Source of the DNA: Rhodoferax sp.
Lineage (GTDB): Bacteria; Pseudomonadota; Gammaproteobacteria; Burkholderiales; Burkholderiaceae_C
DNA length: 64,000 bases
Direction: 5' to 3'
Assembly (NCBI GenBank): GCA_008015235.1
Contig: SSFF01000011.1
Location: forward strand, 124,001-188,000
Shown here: positions 51,744 to 62,318 of the stretch, one piece after another
Layout: every line of letters begins with the position of its first letter
Numbering within the stretch: position 1 is the first letter of the stretch
The notes under the pieces: model-generated
Told to the model about the DNA's origin: nothing
The model's input: the letters and a program-made list of their open reading frames with translations, nothing else
Database searches by the model: none
Position numbers and translations under genes: made by a program

Positions 51744-54491
51744 ATGGCCACTAATTTCCTTACCAAGATTTTCGGCAGTCGCAATGACCGTCTGTTGAAG
51801 CAGTACCGCGCTGTCGCAGTCAAGATCAATGCATTGGAAAACAGCATTGCAGTCTTGTCCGATGAACAACTGCAAGCGAAAACACAGGAGTTCAAGGCTC
51901 GGCTGGGTAATGGCGAGGCACTGGATAACTTGATTCCCGAGGCCTTTGCGGTCGTGCGTGAAGGTTCCAAGCGCGTCATGAAGATGCGCCACTTTGATGT
52001 CCAATTGATTGGTGCAATGGCCTTGCATCAGGGCAAGATTGCCGAGATGCGCACTGGGGAGGGCAAGACGCTGACTGCGACGCTGGCGGTGTACCTCAAT
52101 GCCTTGTCCGGCAATGGTGTGCATGTTGTCACTGTGAACGATTACTTGGCGAACCGCGATGCCGCATGGATGGGGCGTTTGTACAACTTTCTGGGCCTTA
52201 CGGTCGGCGTCAACCTGCCTCAAATGTCGCGGGAAGAAAAGCAGGCAGCCTACAACGCGGATATCACCTACGGCACGAACAACGAGTACGGCTTCGATTA
52301 TTTGCGCGACAACATGGTGTATGAGCCCGCGGACCGTGTGCAACGAAAGTTGAACTTCGCCATCGTCGATGAGGTGGACTCGATTCTGATTGATGAGGCG
52401 CGTACGCCTTTGATCATTAGCGGACAAGCCGAAGACCATACTGACCTCTATTTGGCGATCAACAAGGTCGCTCCGCGCCTGGTTCGCCAAGAGGGGGAAG
52501 CGGACCCTCGTACCGGCGAAGGCGTGATCCGCCCTGGCGACTTCACGGTGGATGAGAAAAGCCACCAAGTATTCCTGACCGAGCAGGGGCATGAAACTGC
52601 GGAAAAGATCTTTGCCGAGTTGGGTCTGATCGCGGCTGGCGCGTCACTGTACGACCCGGCCAACATCACATTGATGCACCACTTGTATGCTGCCCTGCGC
52701 GCGCACCATATCTATCTGCGCGACCAGCACTATGTGGTGCAAAAGGGTGAAATTGTCATCGTGGATGAATTCACGGGGCGCTTGATGACAGGCCGTCGCT
52801 GGAGCGATGGTCTGCACCAGGCGGTGGAAGCCAAGGAAGGTGTGGCGATCCAGGCTGAAAACCAGACCATGGCATCCATCACGTTCCAGAACTATTTCCG
52901 TCTCTACGCCAAGCTGTCGGGCATGACCGGCACGGCCGATACCGAGGCGTACGAGTTTCAAGAGATTTATGGCCTGGAAACCGTGGTGATTCCACCCAAC
53001 CGTGTCAGTCGGCGTGAAGATCAGTTGGATCGGGTGTACAAAACCACGGCGGAAAAATACACCGCAGCTATCGCGGACATCCGTGCATGCTATGAGCGTG
53101 GACAGCCGGTTTTGGTGGGTACAACATCGATTGAAAATTCGGAAATCATTGCCAAGCTGCTGGAGAAGGAGAAGCTACCGCACCAGGTGCTCAATGCCAA
53201 GCAGCACGCCAAGGAGGCGGACATTGTTGCGCAAGCGGGTCGCGAAAAAATGATCACCATCGCGACCAATATGGCGGGGCGCGGGACCGACATTGTGTTG
53301 GGTGGCAGCATTGAAAAAGCGGTCGAGGCCATTGAGTCGGACGAAAGTCTGGATGCACAAGCCAAGCAGGAACGGATTGAAGCGATCAAGACCCAATGGA
53401 AGAGCGACCATGAAAAGGTCAAAGCTTTAGGGGGTCTCCGTATCATTGCAACCGAACGGCACGAATCCCGTCGCATCGACAACCAGTTGCGAGGCCGCTC
53501 AGGGCGCCAAGGGGACCCCGGCTCATCCCGGTTTTACTTGAGCTTGGACGATGCCTTGATGCGCATCTTTGCTGGTGACCGGGTCAAAGCCATCATGGAC
53601 CGCCTCAAGATGCCCGAAGGTGAGGCGATCGAGGCCGGTATTGTGACCCGCAGCATTGAAAGTGCTCAGCGCAAAGTCGAGGCCCGCAACTTTGACATGC
53701 GCAAGCAACTGCTTGAGTACGATGATGTGTCCAACGATCAGCGCAAGGTTATTTACCAACAGCGCAATGCCATCTTGGATGCGGCGGATTTGAATGGCCA
53801 GGTAGCCGCGCTGCGCGAGGGCTGTTTTGACGATTTGGTTCGTCAGTATGTCCCCGCTGAGTCCGTGGAAGAGCAATGGGATATTGTCGGCCTGCAAAAA
53901 TTGCTTTCCGAAGAGTGGCAAGTAGACGTTGATCTGGCTACCAAGGTGAATGCTGCGAATGCGATCTCGGACGAAGATGTCGTTCAGGCCGTGGTGGAGG
54001 CGGCACATGCCAAATTTGCATCCAAGGTCGAGCTGGTCGGTGTCGACAGCTTTACGAACTTCGAGCGGATGGTGTTGCTGCAGACCTTAGATACCCACTG
54101 GCGTGACCACTTGAGTGCCCTGGATTATTTGCGCCAGGGTATTCATCTGCGCGGCTATGCGCAAAAACAGCCCAAGCAGGAGTACAAGCGCGAGGCTTTT
54201 GAACTGTTTGGCCAGATGCTGGACGCCGTCAAGAATGAAGTGACAAAGGTCCTGATGACGGTGCGCATCCAGTCCAATGAGCAGATCGACCAAGCGGCCG
54301 AGGCCATGGAGGAAAAGGCCGAGCACATCGCCAACGTGACCTATACCGCGCCCAATGAATCGGGTGAGGCGGTTACCAGTGCGGCAGACGAGCGCAGCGT
54401 GACCGATGCCGTTCCACGTGTCGGACGGAATGATCCTTGCCCTTGCGGTAGTGGGAAAAAATACAAGCAATGCCACGGAAAACTTGCCTGA
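51744..54491 (+). CDS. secA: Preprotein translocase ATPase SecA
   Basis: A 915-residue motor of the Sec pathway. Walker A is [11 protein letters not shown] (about 103-113), with the DEAD-like [16 protein letters not shown], the preprotein-binding domain, the second RecA-fold with [12 protein letters not shown], and the C-terminal zinc-binding tail [15 protein letters not shown] used for SecB contact. It drives unfolded proteins through SecYEG. The leader contains a hairpin over its ribosome site, recalling the E. coli secM-secA arrangement though no SecM is present. Confidence 0.97.
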   Translation: MATNFLTKIFGSRNDRLLKQYRAVAVKINALENSIAVLSDEQLQAKTQEFKARLGNGEALDNLIPEAFAVVREGSKRVMKMRHFDVQLIGAMALHQGKIAEMRTGEGKTLTATLAVYLNALSGNGVHVVTVNDYLANRDAAWMGRLYNFLGLTVGVNLPQMSREEKQAAYNADITYGTNNEYGFDYLRDNMVYEPADRVQRKLNFAIVDEVDSILIDEARTPLIISGQAEDHTDLYLAINKVAPRLVRQEGEADPRTGEGVIRPGDFTVDEKSHQVFLTEQGHETAEKIFAELGLIAAGASLYDPANITLMHHLYAALRAHHIYLRDQHYVVQKGEIVIVDEFTGRLMTGRRWSDGLHQAVEAKEGVAIQAENQTMASITFQNYFRLYAKLSGMTGTADTEAYEFQEIYGLETVVIPPNRVSRREDQLDRVYKTTAEKYTAAIADIRACYERGQPVLVGTTSIENSEIIAKLLEKEKLPHQVLNAKQHAKEADIVAQAGREKMITIATNMAGRGTDIVLGGSIEKAVEAIESDESLDAQAKQERIEAIKTQWKSDHEKVKALGGLRIIATERHESRRIDNQLRGRSGRQGDPGSSRFYLSLDDALMRIFAGDRVKAIMDRLKMPEGEAIEAGIVTRSIESAQRKVEARNFDMRKQLLEYDDVSNDQRKVIYQQRNAILDAADLNGQVAALREGCFDDLVRQYVPAESVEEQWDIVGLQKLLSEEWQVDVDLATKVNAANAISDEDVVQAVVEAAHAKFASKVELVGVDSFTNFERMVLLQTLDTHWRDHLSALDYLRQGIHLRGYAQKQPKQEYKREAFELFGQMLDAVKNEVTKVLMTVRIQSNEQIDQAAEAMEEKAEHIANVTYTAPNESGEAVTSAADERSVTDAVPRVGRNDPCPCGSGKKYKQCHGKLA

Positions 54492-54498
54492 GAACACT

Positions 54499-55728
54499 AT
54501 GCCAGTCAATCTTGTTGCGCCCGATGGGCAATTCCTTTTCCCCGTAGCCGGTTTGCGTATTGGTATTGCCCAGGCGGGTGTGCGCAAGGTAGGGCGCAAA
54601 GACCTTTGTGTCATGCTGCTCGACGAAGGCACGCACGTTGCTGGTGTCTTTACACAGAACCGCTTTTGCGCCGCACCGGTTCAGGTGTGCCGTGAGCACC
54701 TTGCTGATGGCCAGGGTATCCGTGCCATATTGATCAATACCGGAAATGCCAATGCGGGTACTGGGAGCGATGGTATTGCGCGGGCTAAGTTCAGCTGTCG
54801 TGAACTGGCGCAGCGCGTGGGAGTGAATCCCGCACAGGTATTGCCTTTTTCTACAGGCGTGATCATGGAGTCACTTCCGGTAGATCGGATCGTTGCGTCC
54901 CTGGATGCAGCAGTTTCGGATGCCAAGGAAGACAACTGGCTCAACGCAGCGCAGGCCATCATGACAACTGATACGCTGCCCAAGGCGACATCGCGCAAGC
55001 TTTCTATTGGCGGGCGCACAGTTACAGTGACGGGTATCAGCAAAGGGGCAGGGATGATTCGCCCAAACATGGCCACGATGCTGGGCTATGTGGCCACGGA
55101 TGCCTGTATTGCTCCCGAGGTACTGCAAGCCCTGGCCCGGCCGGTAGCGGATCAGTCCTTCAACCGGATTACGATCGATGGAGACACCTCCACCAACGAT
55201 TCATTTCTATTGATTGCCACCAACAAGGCTGGCAATGCCTGCATTACTTCCATTGACACCGACGAAGCCCGAATTTTGCAGGATGCTGTTATTGGAATCG
55301 CGCAAACATTGGCCCATGCTATTGTTCGCGATGGTGAGGGTGCTACTAAATTTATAGCTATTCGGGTTGATGGTGGGCGCGATACCATGGAGTGTCAGAA
55401 GGTGGCTTACGCCATTGCCCATTCACCCTTGGTCAAGACGGCATTTTTTGCCAGTGACCCCAATTTGGGCCGTATTTTGGCTGCAGTCGGCTATGCGGGA
55501 GTGGATGACCTGGACCAGACACGCATCGATTTGTTCCTGGATGATGTCCATGTTGCAACGGCGGGTGGGCGCAATCCTGCGTACCGCGAGGAAGATGGCC
55601 AGCGTGTGATGAAACAAAGTGAAATCACAGTTCGGGTTGTACTGGGGCGCGGTACTGCCTCGGATACCGTGTGGACCTGTGACCTTAGCCACGATTACGT
55701 GACCATCAATGCCGACTACCGCTCGTGA
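54499..55728 (+). CDS. argJ: Bifunctional ornithine acetyltransferase / N-acetylglutamate synthase
   Basis: A 409-residue self-cleaving enzyme of arginine synthesis. The autoproteolysis site is in [11 protein letters not shown], where the Thr becomes the nucleophile of the beta chain; [15 protein letters not shown] and [14 protein letters not shown] follow, and [16 protein letters not shown] is near the end. It recycles the acetyl group between ornithine and glutamate. Bifunctionality is inferred from the family. It lies 7 bp after secA. Confidence 0.95.
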   Translation: MPVNLVAPDGQFLFPVAGLRIGIAQAGVRKVGRKDLCVMLLDEGTHVAGVFTQNRFCAAPVQVCREHLADGQGIRAILINTGNANAGTGSDGIARAKFSCRELAQRVGVNPAQVLPFSTGVIMESLPVDRIVASLDAAVSDAKEDNWLNAAQAIMTTDTLPKATSRKLSIGGRTVTVTGISKGAGMIRPNMATMLGYVATDACIAPEVLQALARPVADQSFNRITIDGDTSTNDSFLLIATNKAGNACITSIDTDEARILQDAVIGIAQTLAHAIVRDGEGATKFIAIRVDGGRDTMECQKVAYAIAHSPLVKTAFFASDPNLGRILAAVGYAGVDDLDQTRIDLFLDDVHVATAGGRNPAYREEDGQRVMKQSEITVRVVLGRGTASDTVWTCDLSHDYVTINADYRS

Positions 55729-55738
55729 GGCGTAGCAT

Positions 55739-56626
55739 ATGGCGACCATGATGGATGCGAAGTGGGAAGAGTTTCTAGCGCGCGCAACCCGGTTTATGGA
55801 TCGGGTGGAGGCCTCTTTGCCCCAAGAAATCCGTCTTCCAGATTGGGGGCAGTCCATCGCGTATCGATACCAACGACAGCGTCCTGGGCATGGAGCACTG
55901 GTTCCCGTGCGTCACGTGGGGGTTATGGACGCATCCAGTTTGCGGGAAATTGATGCACAGAAAGAAAAGATATTCCGTAATACAGCCCAGTTTGTTGAAG
56001 GGTTGCCTGCCAACAACGTGTTGCTGACTGGAGCCCGCGGAACGGGCAAGTCGTCACTCGTTCGCGCTTGTTTGCACGCTTTTTCCGACCGGGGCCTGCG
56101 CTTGATCGAGGTGGACAAAGCCGATCTTCTCGATTTGCCGGAGCTTGTTGAAGCCGTGGCAAACCGGCCCGAAAAGTTTTTGGTGTTTTGCGATGATTTG
56201 AGCTTTGACGAGGGTGAAGCGGGTTACAAGGCTCTGAAATCGATTCTGGATGGGTCGGTTGCAGCGGCCACGCCGAATGTTCTGGTCTACGCCACCAGCA
56301 ACCGTCGGCACCTGTTGCCTGAATACCATGCGGAAAATCTGACGTATACGCACACTGCGGATGGTGAGTTGCATCCAGGAGAGGCTGTAGAGGAAAAAGT
56401 ATCGCTGTCCGAGCGCTTTGGTCTGTGGATCAGTTTCTACCCCTTCAGCCAAGATGAGTACCTGAAAATTGTCGACCAGTGGCTGGCACACTACGGAGTA
56501 GATGCCTCTTCCATAGTGGCTGCCCATCCTTTTGCATTGGTTTGGGCACTGGAACGTGGCTCACGCAGTGGGCGTGTCGCGTATCAATTTGCCCGTGACT
56601 ATGTAGGACGACATGGAAATTTCTGA
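55739..56626 (+). CDS. AAA ATPase of the DUF815 family
   Basis: A 295-residue P-loop ATPase. Walker A is LLTGARGTGKSSLVRA (about 93-108), Walker B FLVFCDDLSFDEGE (about 143-156), and the sensor region LVYATSNRRHLLPE. The DUF815 family has no settled function. It is regularly found next to a Nudix gene near secA-argJ in betaproteobacteria. It overlaps the Nudix gene by 14 bp. Confidence 0.8.
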   Translation: MATMMDAKWEEFLARATRFMDRVEASLPQEIRLPDWGQSIAYRYQRQRPGHGALVPVRHVGVMDASSLREIDAQKEKIFRNTAQFVEGLPANNVLLTGARGTGKSSLVRACLHAFSDRGLRLIEVDKADLLDLPELVEAVANRPEKFLVFCDDLSFDEGEAGYKALKSILDGSVAAATPNVLVYATSNRRHLLPEYHAENLTYTHTADGELHPGEAVEEKVSLSERFGLWISFYPFSQDEYLKIVDQWLAHYGVDASSIVAAHPFALVWALERGSRSGRVAYQFARDYVGRHGNF

Positions 56627-57074
56627 CTCGGATCGTGCCGTTTTGGTGGTGGATGCAGACCAGCCCAGGGCGCCTGCGCAAAACCGTCCGTTGGTAGATG
56701 TTGCAGTGGGTTTGTTATTGCGTGAGGATGGGCATTTTCTTTTGTGCACCCGCCCACTAGGCAAGGCCTATGCTGGTTACTGGGAATTTCCAGGTGGAAA
56801 GCTTGAGGAGGGTGAAGATGTCGTGCTCGCGTTGAAGCGCGAGCTGTCCGAAGAGATCGGCGTTCAGCTCACCAAGGTCACTCCTTGGCAAGTCCTGGTG
56901 GTGGACTATCCACATGCTTTGGTGCGTCTGCACTTTTGCAAAGTGCAGGCATGGGATGGTGAGGTGAAAATGCTTGAAGGTCAGCGCTTCGCATGGGAAA
57001 CCCACCCGGTGCAGGTGGCTCCTATCTTGCCTGGAACAATCCCCGTCCTGGCGTGGATGCAACAGCCACATTAG
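56613..57074 (+). CDS. mutT: Nudix hydrolase, MutT-like
   Basis: A 153-residue Nudix protein. The box G-x5-E-x7-REUxEExGU is seen from GGKLEEGEDV to RELSEEIGV. FLLCTRPLGKAYAGYWEFPG is the usual lead-in of MutT-type 8-oxo-dGTP pyrophosphohydrolases. The last strands end LAWMQQPH. It sanitises oxidised nucleotides if it is a true MutT. It converges on zapD with a 41-bp gap; no yacG gene lies between them. Confidence 0.83.
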   Translation: MEISDSDRAVLVVDADQPRAPAQNRPLVDVAVGLLLREDGHFLLCTRPLGKAYAGYWEFPGGKLEEGEDVVLALKRELSEEIGVQLTKVTPWQVLVVDYPHALVRLHFCKVQAWDGEVKMLEGQRFAWETHPVQVAPILPGTIPVLAWMQQPH

Positions 57075-57115
57075 ACCCAGAACCAGCCAGCATCATCCGG
57101 CGCACAGGGTGACCG

Positions 57116-57871
57116 CTATGCGCAAAATGTCAGCTCAAAGGCTGCATCGGCAGTTGTCGAGTGGTTGCGATGGTCTTCACCTTGCTGCATCAAACGGATG
57201 GAAACCATCAAACGGTTGCCACTGATTTCGGGAATCAGGTCAAGCGCTGGATCAATGGCCAAGCGCAGCAATTGGAAGGTGCGCCCAGCAGGTAGATTTT
57301 GCTGGTACTGGCCGCCTGTGGCTGCAATTTTCTGGGGAGATCCCGAGTCGCGCAAAAGCTTGAGCAGCAATTGAATGGACTCTGCCAGTGGTGCCAATGT
57401 AGCAGCCCATTCCTGCAAGTCTTGTTGTCGTTGCTGGGCAGGCTTAAATTGCCAGGCGTAATAGGCGGGAAGGTCGAACTCACAAGTTCCACCCGGTATG
57501 CCGACACGGCTGCGTATGCCCATCAGCCAATCATTTTCTGTCAAGGTCTGCCCAGCCTTGCCAGGTTGATTGTTCAGATTGGTAAAGCAGCGGTCCAGTT
57601 GGGCAATAACGTGATCCAGCATCCCTTCTGCTATTGCCGGGTTGCCACGGTATCCGTTGAGCGTTTGTTTTTGACGGTCGAGGTCTTTTAGAACATCGGC
57701 TTTGAGGTCCGCTCGGGCGCCCACGTCCATGACTTCAAAAATGGTCGTCAGGGCGTAATGGTGATCAATCGCCTCGGTTCGGGCCATCAAGGTACCAAGA
57801 TTCAGAAACAAATGCTCAAGCCGCAAAAAAGTCCGGATGCGCTCGTTGAATGGATACTCGTAAAGAATCAC
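57116..57871 (-). CDS. zapD: Cell division protein ZapD
   Basis: A 251-residue FtsZ-interacting protein. ILYEYPFNERIRTFLRLEHLF is the strongly conserved start, and a helical domain with VLKDLDRQKQTL follows; the second half is beta-rich, ending LMVSIRLMQQ. ZapD bundles FtsZ filaments at the division ring. In related genomes the order is often coaE-zapD-yacG; yacG is absent here. It lies 13 bp after coaE. Confidence 0.93.
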   Translation of the reverse strand: MILYEYPFNERIRTFLRLEHLFLNLGTLMARTEAIDHHYALTTIFEVMDVGARADLKADVLKDLDRQKQTLNGYRGNPAIAEGMLDHVIAQLDRCFTNLNNQPGKAGQTLTENDWLMGIRSRVGIPGGTCEFDLPAYYAWQFKPAQQRQQDLQEWAATLAPLAESIQLLLKLLRDSGSPQKIAATGGQYQQNLPAGRTFQLLRLAIDPALDLIPEISGNRLMVSIRLMQQGEDHRNHSTTADAAFELTFCA

Positions 57872-57884
57872 GCTGAATCTTTCG

Positions 57885-58493
57885 CTAATTTCTACAACTC
57901 AGTATGTTACTGACTTGTTGGCATTGTTTTTCCAGTTCCAACAGGGATATTCCGTCATTACAGACCACGATGTCGGCGCAGGCCAGACGATGCGCTCGAG
58001 TGGCTTGTGTGTGAATGATGGCGATCACTTCTTCGGCCTGCATTTTGCTTCTGGACTGAACCCGTTGAATCTGTGTTTCTTGGCTGCAGTCCACCACCAA
58101 CACCTGGTGAAGGCGTCCCCGCCACTTTCCAGACTCCACCAGGAGGGGAATGTCATAAATGAGCAAAGGGGTGTTGCGTGCAATGCATTCCATTTCGATG
58201 CGTGTCATTTCCGCTTGCACGATTGGATGAATGATGGACTCCAAGTTCTTGCGAAACGTGGGGTCACTAAAAGCCAACTGTCGAACCAGAGAGCGGTTCA
58301 TTCCCCCGTCTGGCGTCATCAACTCTGTACCCCCGAGCCGAGTGAGTTCGGGGATGGCCAAGCCACCGGGTGCAGTCGATTGTCGTGAAATTGCATCCGC
58401 ATCCAGAACAGCGGCTTGGCAAAGGCGCTCCAGAAACTGCGCAATGGTGGACTTGCCACTGCCAATCCCGCCGGTGATACCCAGTCGAATCAC
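57885..58493 (-). CDS. coaE: Dephospho-CoA kinase
   Basis: A 202-residue P-loop kinase for the last step of coenzyme A synthesis. GITGGIGSGKSTIAQFL (about 4-20) is Walker A; LDADAISRQ follows, and DIPLLVESG is the conserved core. The start is GTG 58493, 14 bp after the pilD stop. Longer frames upstream overlap pilD and look like shadow translation. There is no clear Shine-Dalgarno. Confidence 0.92.
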   Translation of the reverse strand: MIRLGITGGIGSGKSTIAQFLERLCQAAVLDADAISRQSTAPGGLAIPELTRLGGTELMTPDGGMNRSLVRQLAFSDPTFRKNLESIIHPIVQAEMTRIEMECIARNTPLLIYDIPLLVESGKWRGRLHQVLVVDCSQETQIQRVQSRSKMQAEEVIAIIHTQATRAHRLACADIVVCNDGISLLELEKQCQQVSNILSCRN

Positions 58494-58507
58494 GTTGCTT
58501 GTGTACG

Positions 58508-59347
58508 CTAAATGCCAATCAAGTGCCGGGTCGCACCTGTGCCCAGGATCAGCGTAACCAAGCCTGCGCCCGCAAGAAAGGGGCCAAATGGAATATATCC
58601 ACCTTCCCGCAGTTTGCTGTTGAGCTTGAGAGCTATTCCGACCACAGCGCCAATGATCGAAGACATCAGGATGATGGGGAGCAAAGCCTCCCAACCAAAC
58701 CAGGCCCCCAGCCCAGCTAGGAGTTTGAAGTCGCCATAGCCCATGCCCTCTTTGCCTGTCGCCAGCTTGAACAGCCAGTACACGGACCACAATGAAAGGT
58801 ATCCTGCAATGGCGCCCCAGAGTGCGCTGGGTAGGGCAACTCCGCTGATCCCCCAGTGTGCGGCCACCAGCCCGGCCCAGACTAAAGGCAAGGTAATGTC
58901 ATCGGGAAGCAGGGTGGTGTCCCAATCAATCAATGTCAATGCCACCAGGGATGCCGCAAAACCACTCCAGGCAAGCGCACTGATAGACAACCCCCACCGA
59001 TGACCGCACCAAGCAAACAGCAATCCGGTGGAGAGTTCAACCAGGGGGTACCGGGGGCTGATAGGTTTTTGGCACGCAGAACAGCGCCCGCGAAGGGCGA
59101 GGTAACTGACAAGCGGGATATTTTCGTACCAGGTGATGGCGTGGCTGCAATGGGGGCAGCGCGACCGCGGAACCATAAGGTTGAATGCAGGGGGGTCCTG
59201 CGCGGTCTCACCTTGAAGCTCTTTGTATTCCTGCTCCCAAGCTCGCTCCAGCATGATGGGTAAGCGGTGGATGACTACATTCAGAAAACTGCCAATCAGC
59301 AAACCCAGTACGAAAAAACCAAAAGCAGCCAACTGCACCAAATCCAT
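58508..59347 (-). CDS. pilD: Prepilin peptidase / N-methyltransferase PilD
   Basis: A 279-residue polytopic inner-membrane protein. The cytoplasmic loop has the zinc CxxC pairs CPHC and CSAC (methyltransferase part). Catalytic Asp residues are in LIDWDTTLLPDDI and MGYGDFKLLAGLG (the GxGD motif). It cleaves and methylates prepilins. Its ATG shares one base with the pilC stop. Confidence 0.94.
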   Translation of the reverse strand: MDLVQLAAFGFFVLGLLIGSFLNVVIHRLPIMLERAWEQEYKELQGETAQDPPAFNLMVPRSRCPHCSHAITWYENIPLVSYLALRGRCSACQKPISPRYPLVELSTGLLFAWCGHRWGLSISALAWSGFAASLVALTLIDWDTTLLPDDITLPLVWAGLVAAHWGISGVALPSALWGAIAGYLSLWSVYWLFKLATGKEGMGYGDFKLLAGLGAWFGWEALLPIILMSSIIGAVVGIALKLNSKLREGGYIPFGPFLAGAGLVTLILGTGATRHLIGI

Positions 59348-60564
59348 CAAACCACCTGTCCCAATTTGAAGATAGGCAAGTACATGGAGACCACGATGCC
59401 ACCGATGATGGTACCCAGCACAACGATGATGATGGGTTCCATCAAGCTGGAAATGCCCGCCACCATGTCATCCACTTCGGCTTCATAGAAATCGGCAGCT
59501 TTCCCCAACATGTGATCAATAGATCCGGATTCTTCGCCGATGGCGCACATCTGCAGCACCATGGAGGGGAAAAGATTGGCGTTTGACATCGCAGCAGTCA
59601 ATGATGTCCCTGTAGAGACTTCTTGTTGAATCTTGTGTGTTGCATCGGAATAAACAACGTTGCCTGCAGCGCCGCCAACAGAATCCAAAGCCTCAACCAA
59701 AGGTACTCCTGCCGCGAACATGGTGGACAACGTGCGCGTCCAGCGTGCAACACATGACTTGTCAACCAAGACGCCGAAAATGGGCATTTTCAGCATTACG
59801 CGGTCCATGATGGCCTGCACTTTGGGATTGCGTTTCCATGCTTGCATGAAGTAGTAAATCCCGCCCCCAAGTCCACCGAAAATCAGATACCAGTAGCTGA
59901 TAAAGAATTCACTCATGGCAATGACCATCAGTGTCGGGGCTGGCAGTTCTCCGCCGAATGAGGTGAAGACCTGCTTGAACGATGGAATCACGAAAATCAT
60001 GATCACAGAGACCACAACAAAGGCCACGATCAAAACTGAAATTGGATACATCAATGCAGATTTGATCTTGGACTTGATCGCCTCGGTTTTCTCCATGTAG
60101 ACAGCCAACCGATCTAGCAATTGGTCCAAAATACCTGCGGACTCACCGGCTTCCACCAGATTGCAGTACAGGTTGTCAAAGTACAACGGATATTTGCGAA
60201 AGGCAACGCTCAAGGCTGTACCTGTTTCCACATCCATGCGGATATCGTTGAGCAGTTTAGTTACGCTGGGGTTGGGGTTGCCGCGGCCAACAATATCAAA
60301 TGCCTGAAGCAATGGCACACCAGCTTTCATCATGGTGGCCAACTGCCGAGTGAAGATCGCCAGATCTTTGGGCTTGATCGACTTGCCAGAGCCCATTCTC
60401 CGTTTTTTGATTTTCGTGGGCGTAACACCTTGGCGTCGGAGGTAGGCCTTGACCTGATTCTCGCCAGCTGCCCGAGTTTCCCCCCGGACTTGCTTGCCAT
60501 TCCGGTCCTTGCCTTCCCATTCGAACACGGCTTCTTTGGTGTCGACGTTCTTCTGTGTCGCCAT
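59347..60564 (-). CDS. pilC: Type IV pilus inner-membrane platform protein PilC
   Basis: A 405-residue protein with two T2SSF domains. A cytoplasmic start (FEWEGKDRNGKQVRGE), the repeated motif FTRQLATMMKAGVPLLQAF and its second-domain version WTRTLSTMFAAGVPLVEAL, and three membrane helices with the last near the C-terminus. It forms the rotating platform above PilB. Order pilB-pilC-pilD. Confidence 0.95.
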   Translation of the reverse strand: MATQKNVDTKEAVFEWEGKDRNGKQVRGETRAAGENQVKAYLRRQGVTPTKIKKRRMGSGKSIKPKDLAIFTRQLATMMKAGVPLLQAFDIVGRGNPNPSVTKLLNDIRMDVETGTALSVAFRKYPLYFDNLYCNLVEAGESAGILDQLLDRLAVYMEKTEAIKSKIKSALMYPISVLIVAFVVVSVIMIFVIPSFKQVFTSFGGELPAPTLMVIAMSEFFISYWYLIFGGLGGGIYYFMQAWKRNPKVQAIMDRVMLKMPIFGVLVDKSCVARWTRTLSTMFAAGVPLVEALDSVGGAAGNVVYSDATHKIQQEVSTGTSLTAAMSNANLFPSMVLQMCAIGEESGSIDHMLGKAADFYEAEVDDMVAGISSLMEPIIIVVLGTIIGGIVVSMYLPIFKLGQVV

Positions 60565-60584
60565 GGAGTCCTCTGGTTATATGG

Positions 60585-62318
60585 CTAAAGGTTGGTAACA
60601 GCCAAGACTTCTTCGAGTGAGGTCAGACCCACCTTGACCTTGTGCAGTCCAGCTTGCCGCAGTGATCGAACCCCTTCGGCTTCCGACTGGGCGGCAATCT
60701 CCAAGGCACTGCCGTCACGCAGGATGATTTTCTGAATTTCTTCAGAGATTGGCATGACTTGGTAAATGCCCACGCGACCCTTGTACCCGTTGTTGCAGGC
60801 ATTGCATCCTACGGCACGATACGGTTTCCAAGAGCCATCCAAGTCAGACTCTCGGAATCCAGCATCCAAAAGTGATGTCTTTGGTATCTCTGCGGGTGCC
60901 TTGCAAGTCGTGCACAAGCGCCTGGCCAAGCGTTGGGCCGTGATGAGGATCACGCTGGACGCGATGTTGAAAGGTGCAATCCCCATATTGCGCATACGGG
61001 TCAGCGTGGTTGGCGCGTCGTTGGTGTGCAGGGTCGAGAGAACCAAGTGACCGGTCTGTGCTGCCTTGATGGAGATATCTGCCGTTTCCAGGTCGCGAAT
61101 TTCCCCCACCATGATGATGTCTGGATCTTGGCGCAGGAAGGACTTCAGGGCGGCAGCAAATGTCAGCCCAGCCTTCTCGTTGACATTGACTTGGTTGACA
61201 CCGGGTAGATTGATTTCTGAAGGGTCCTCTGCTGTTGCAATATTTACCCCTGGCTGATTTAGCAAGTTGAGGCAGGTATACAGCGATACGGTTTTTCCCG
61301 AACCGGTCGGGCCCGTGACTAGCACCATCCCGTAGGGGCGACCAATCGCATGGAGCAAGCGCTCTTTTTCTTCCGGCTCGTACCCCAATGCGTCAATCCC
61401 CAGCTTGGCGCTGCTGGGATCCAAAATACGGATCACGATCTTTTCGCCAAACAAAGTAGGCAGGGTGCTAACCCGAAAATCGATGACACGGTCGGCACCG
61501 ACTTTGAGCTTCATGCGACCATCTTGGGGGACGCGTATTTCGGAAATGTCCATCCGCGAAATCACCTTGATCCGGGAAGCCAGTTTGTCCTTGATGGCAA
61601 CGGGAGGGCTGGCAATTTCGCGAAGTTCGCCGTCGATACGGAACCGCACGCGGTAGTGATGCTCGTACGGCTCAAAATGCAGATCCGAGGCGCGCATGCT
61701 GAATGCATCCATCAGCATCTTGTGCAGGAAGCGGACTACAGGTGCATCCTCCACTTCCGAGGTGGTTGCACTTTGGTCCTCGGTAATGGCTTCGGCGGCA
61801 GCTTCGTCGAATTCAAAGTCACCACCGATGATGTCTTCAACAGCCTCAGCGGCCGTCGTGGTGGTGGCTTCCACAAGTTTTGACAGCTTGTCGAATTCAG
61901 CGACAACCCAGTCCACACTCAGTTGCGCAGAAAATTTGACCTTTTCTGCCGCGGTCTGGTCCGATGGGTCCGCGGTTGCCACCACGAGACGATTGTTGCG
62001 CTTGCTCAGTACGACCAAGCGGTAGTCACTGCAGACTTTGGCGTCCAGCAAACCTTTTGGCAGCTTTTGTACATCAATCGCATTCAGATCCAGCAAAGGC
62101 AGTGCGAAGGCGTCCGACAGGGTGTGAGCCAAATCAGATGCAGACACGGCACCGGATCCCACCAGTTCGGCAACGAAGCTCTTTTTGCTGGAGACTGCTT
62201 TCTTGTAGACATCTTCAGCTGCGCGCTGTCCCAGTTTGCCCGCGGCAACCAAGGCACGCCCCAAACCCGGCAAAGCAATGCCAGGAACATCTTTAGAAAC
62301 AGAGTCTGTGACGGCCAT
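60585..62318 (-). CDS. pilB: Type IV pilus extension ATPase PilB
   Basis: A 577-residue GspE-family hexameric motor. An N-terminal GSPII_E domain (about 40-150) is followed by the ATPase core: Walker A GPTGSGKTVS (about 338-347), the Asp box, Walker B DPDIIMVGEIRDLETA, the His box STLHTNDAP, and a tetracysteine zinc motif CTTCKAPAE ... CNACNNGYKGR. It powers pilus growth. The 221-bp gap upstream (62319-62539) has no gene and should hold the pilBCD promoter, which I could not define. Confidence 0.96.
   Translation of the reverse strand: MAVTDSVSKDVPGIALPGLGRALVAAGKLGQRAAEDVYKKAVSSKKSFVAELVGSGAVSASDLAHTLSDAFALPLLDLNAIDVQKLPKGLLDAKVCSDYRLVVLSKRNNRLVVATADPSDQTAAEKVKFSAQLSVDWVVAEFDKLSKLVEATTTTAAEAVEDIIGGDFEFDEAAAEAITEDQSATTSEVEDAPVVRFLHKMLMDAFSMRASDLHFEPYEHHYRVRFRIDGELREIASPPVAIKDKLASRIKVISRMDISEIRVPQDGRMKLKVGADRVIDFRVSTLPTLFGEKIVIRILDPSSAKLGIDALGYEPEEKERLLHAIGRPYGMVLVTGPTGSGKTVSLYTCLNLLNQPGVNIATAEDPSEINLPGVNQVNVNEKAGLTFAAALKSFLRQDPDIIMVGEIRDLETADISIKAAQTGHLVLSTLHTNDAPTTLTRMRNMGIAPFNIASSVILITAQRLARRLCTTCKAPAEIPKTSLLDAGFRESDLDGSWKPYRAVGCNACNNGYKGRVGIYQVMPISEEIQKIILRDGSALEIAAQSEAEGVRSLRQAGLHKVKVGLTSLEEVLAVTNL

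Noticed and set aside
57885-58790. Longer 301-residue version of CoaE
   Set aside because: The extra N-terminal 99 residues overlap pilD and look like out-of-frame pilD; the P-loop begins right after GTG 58493.
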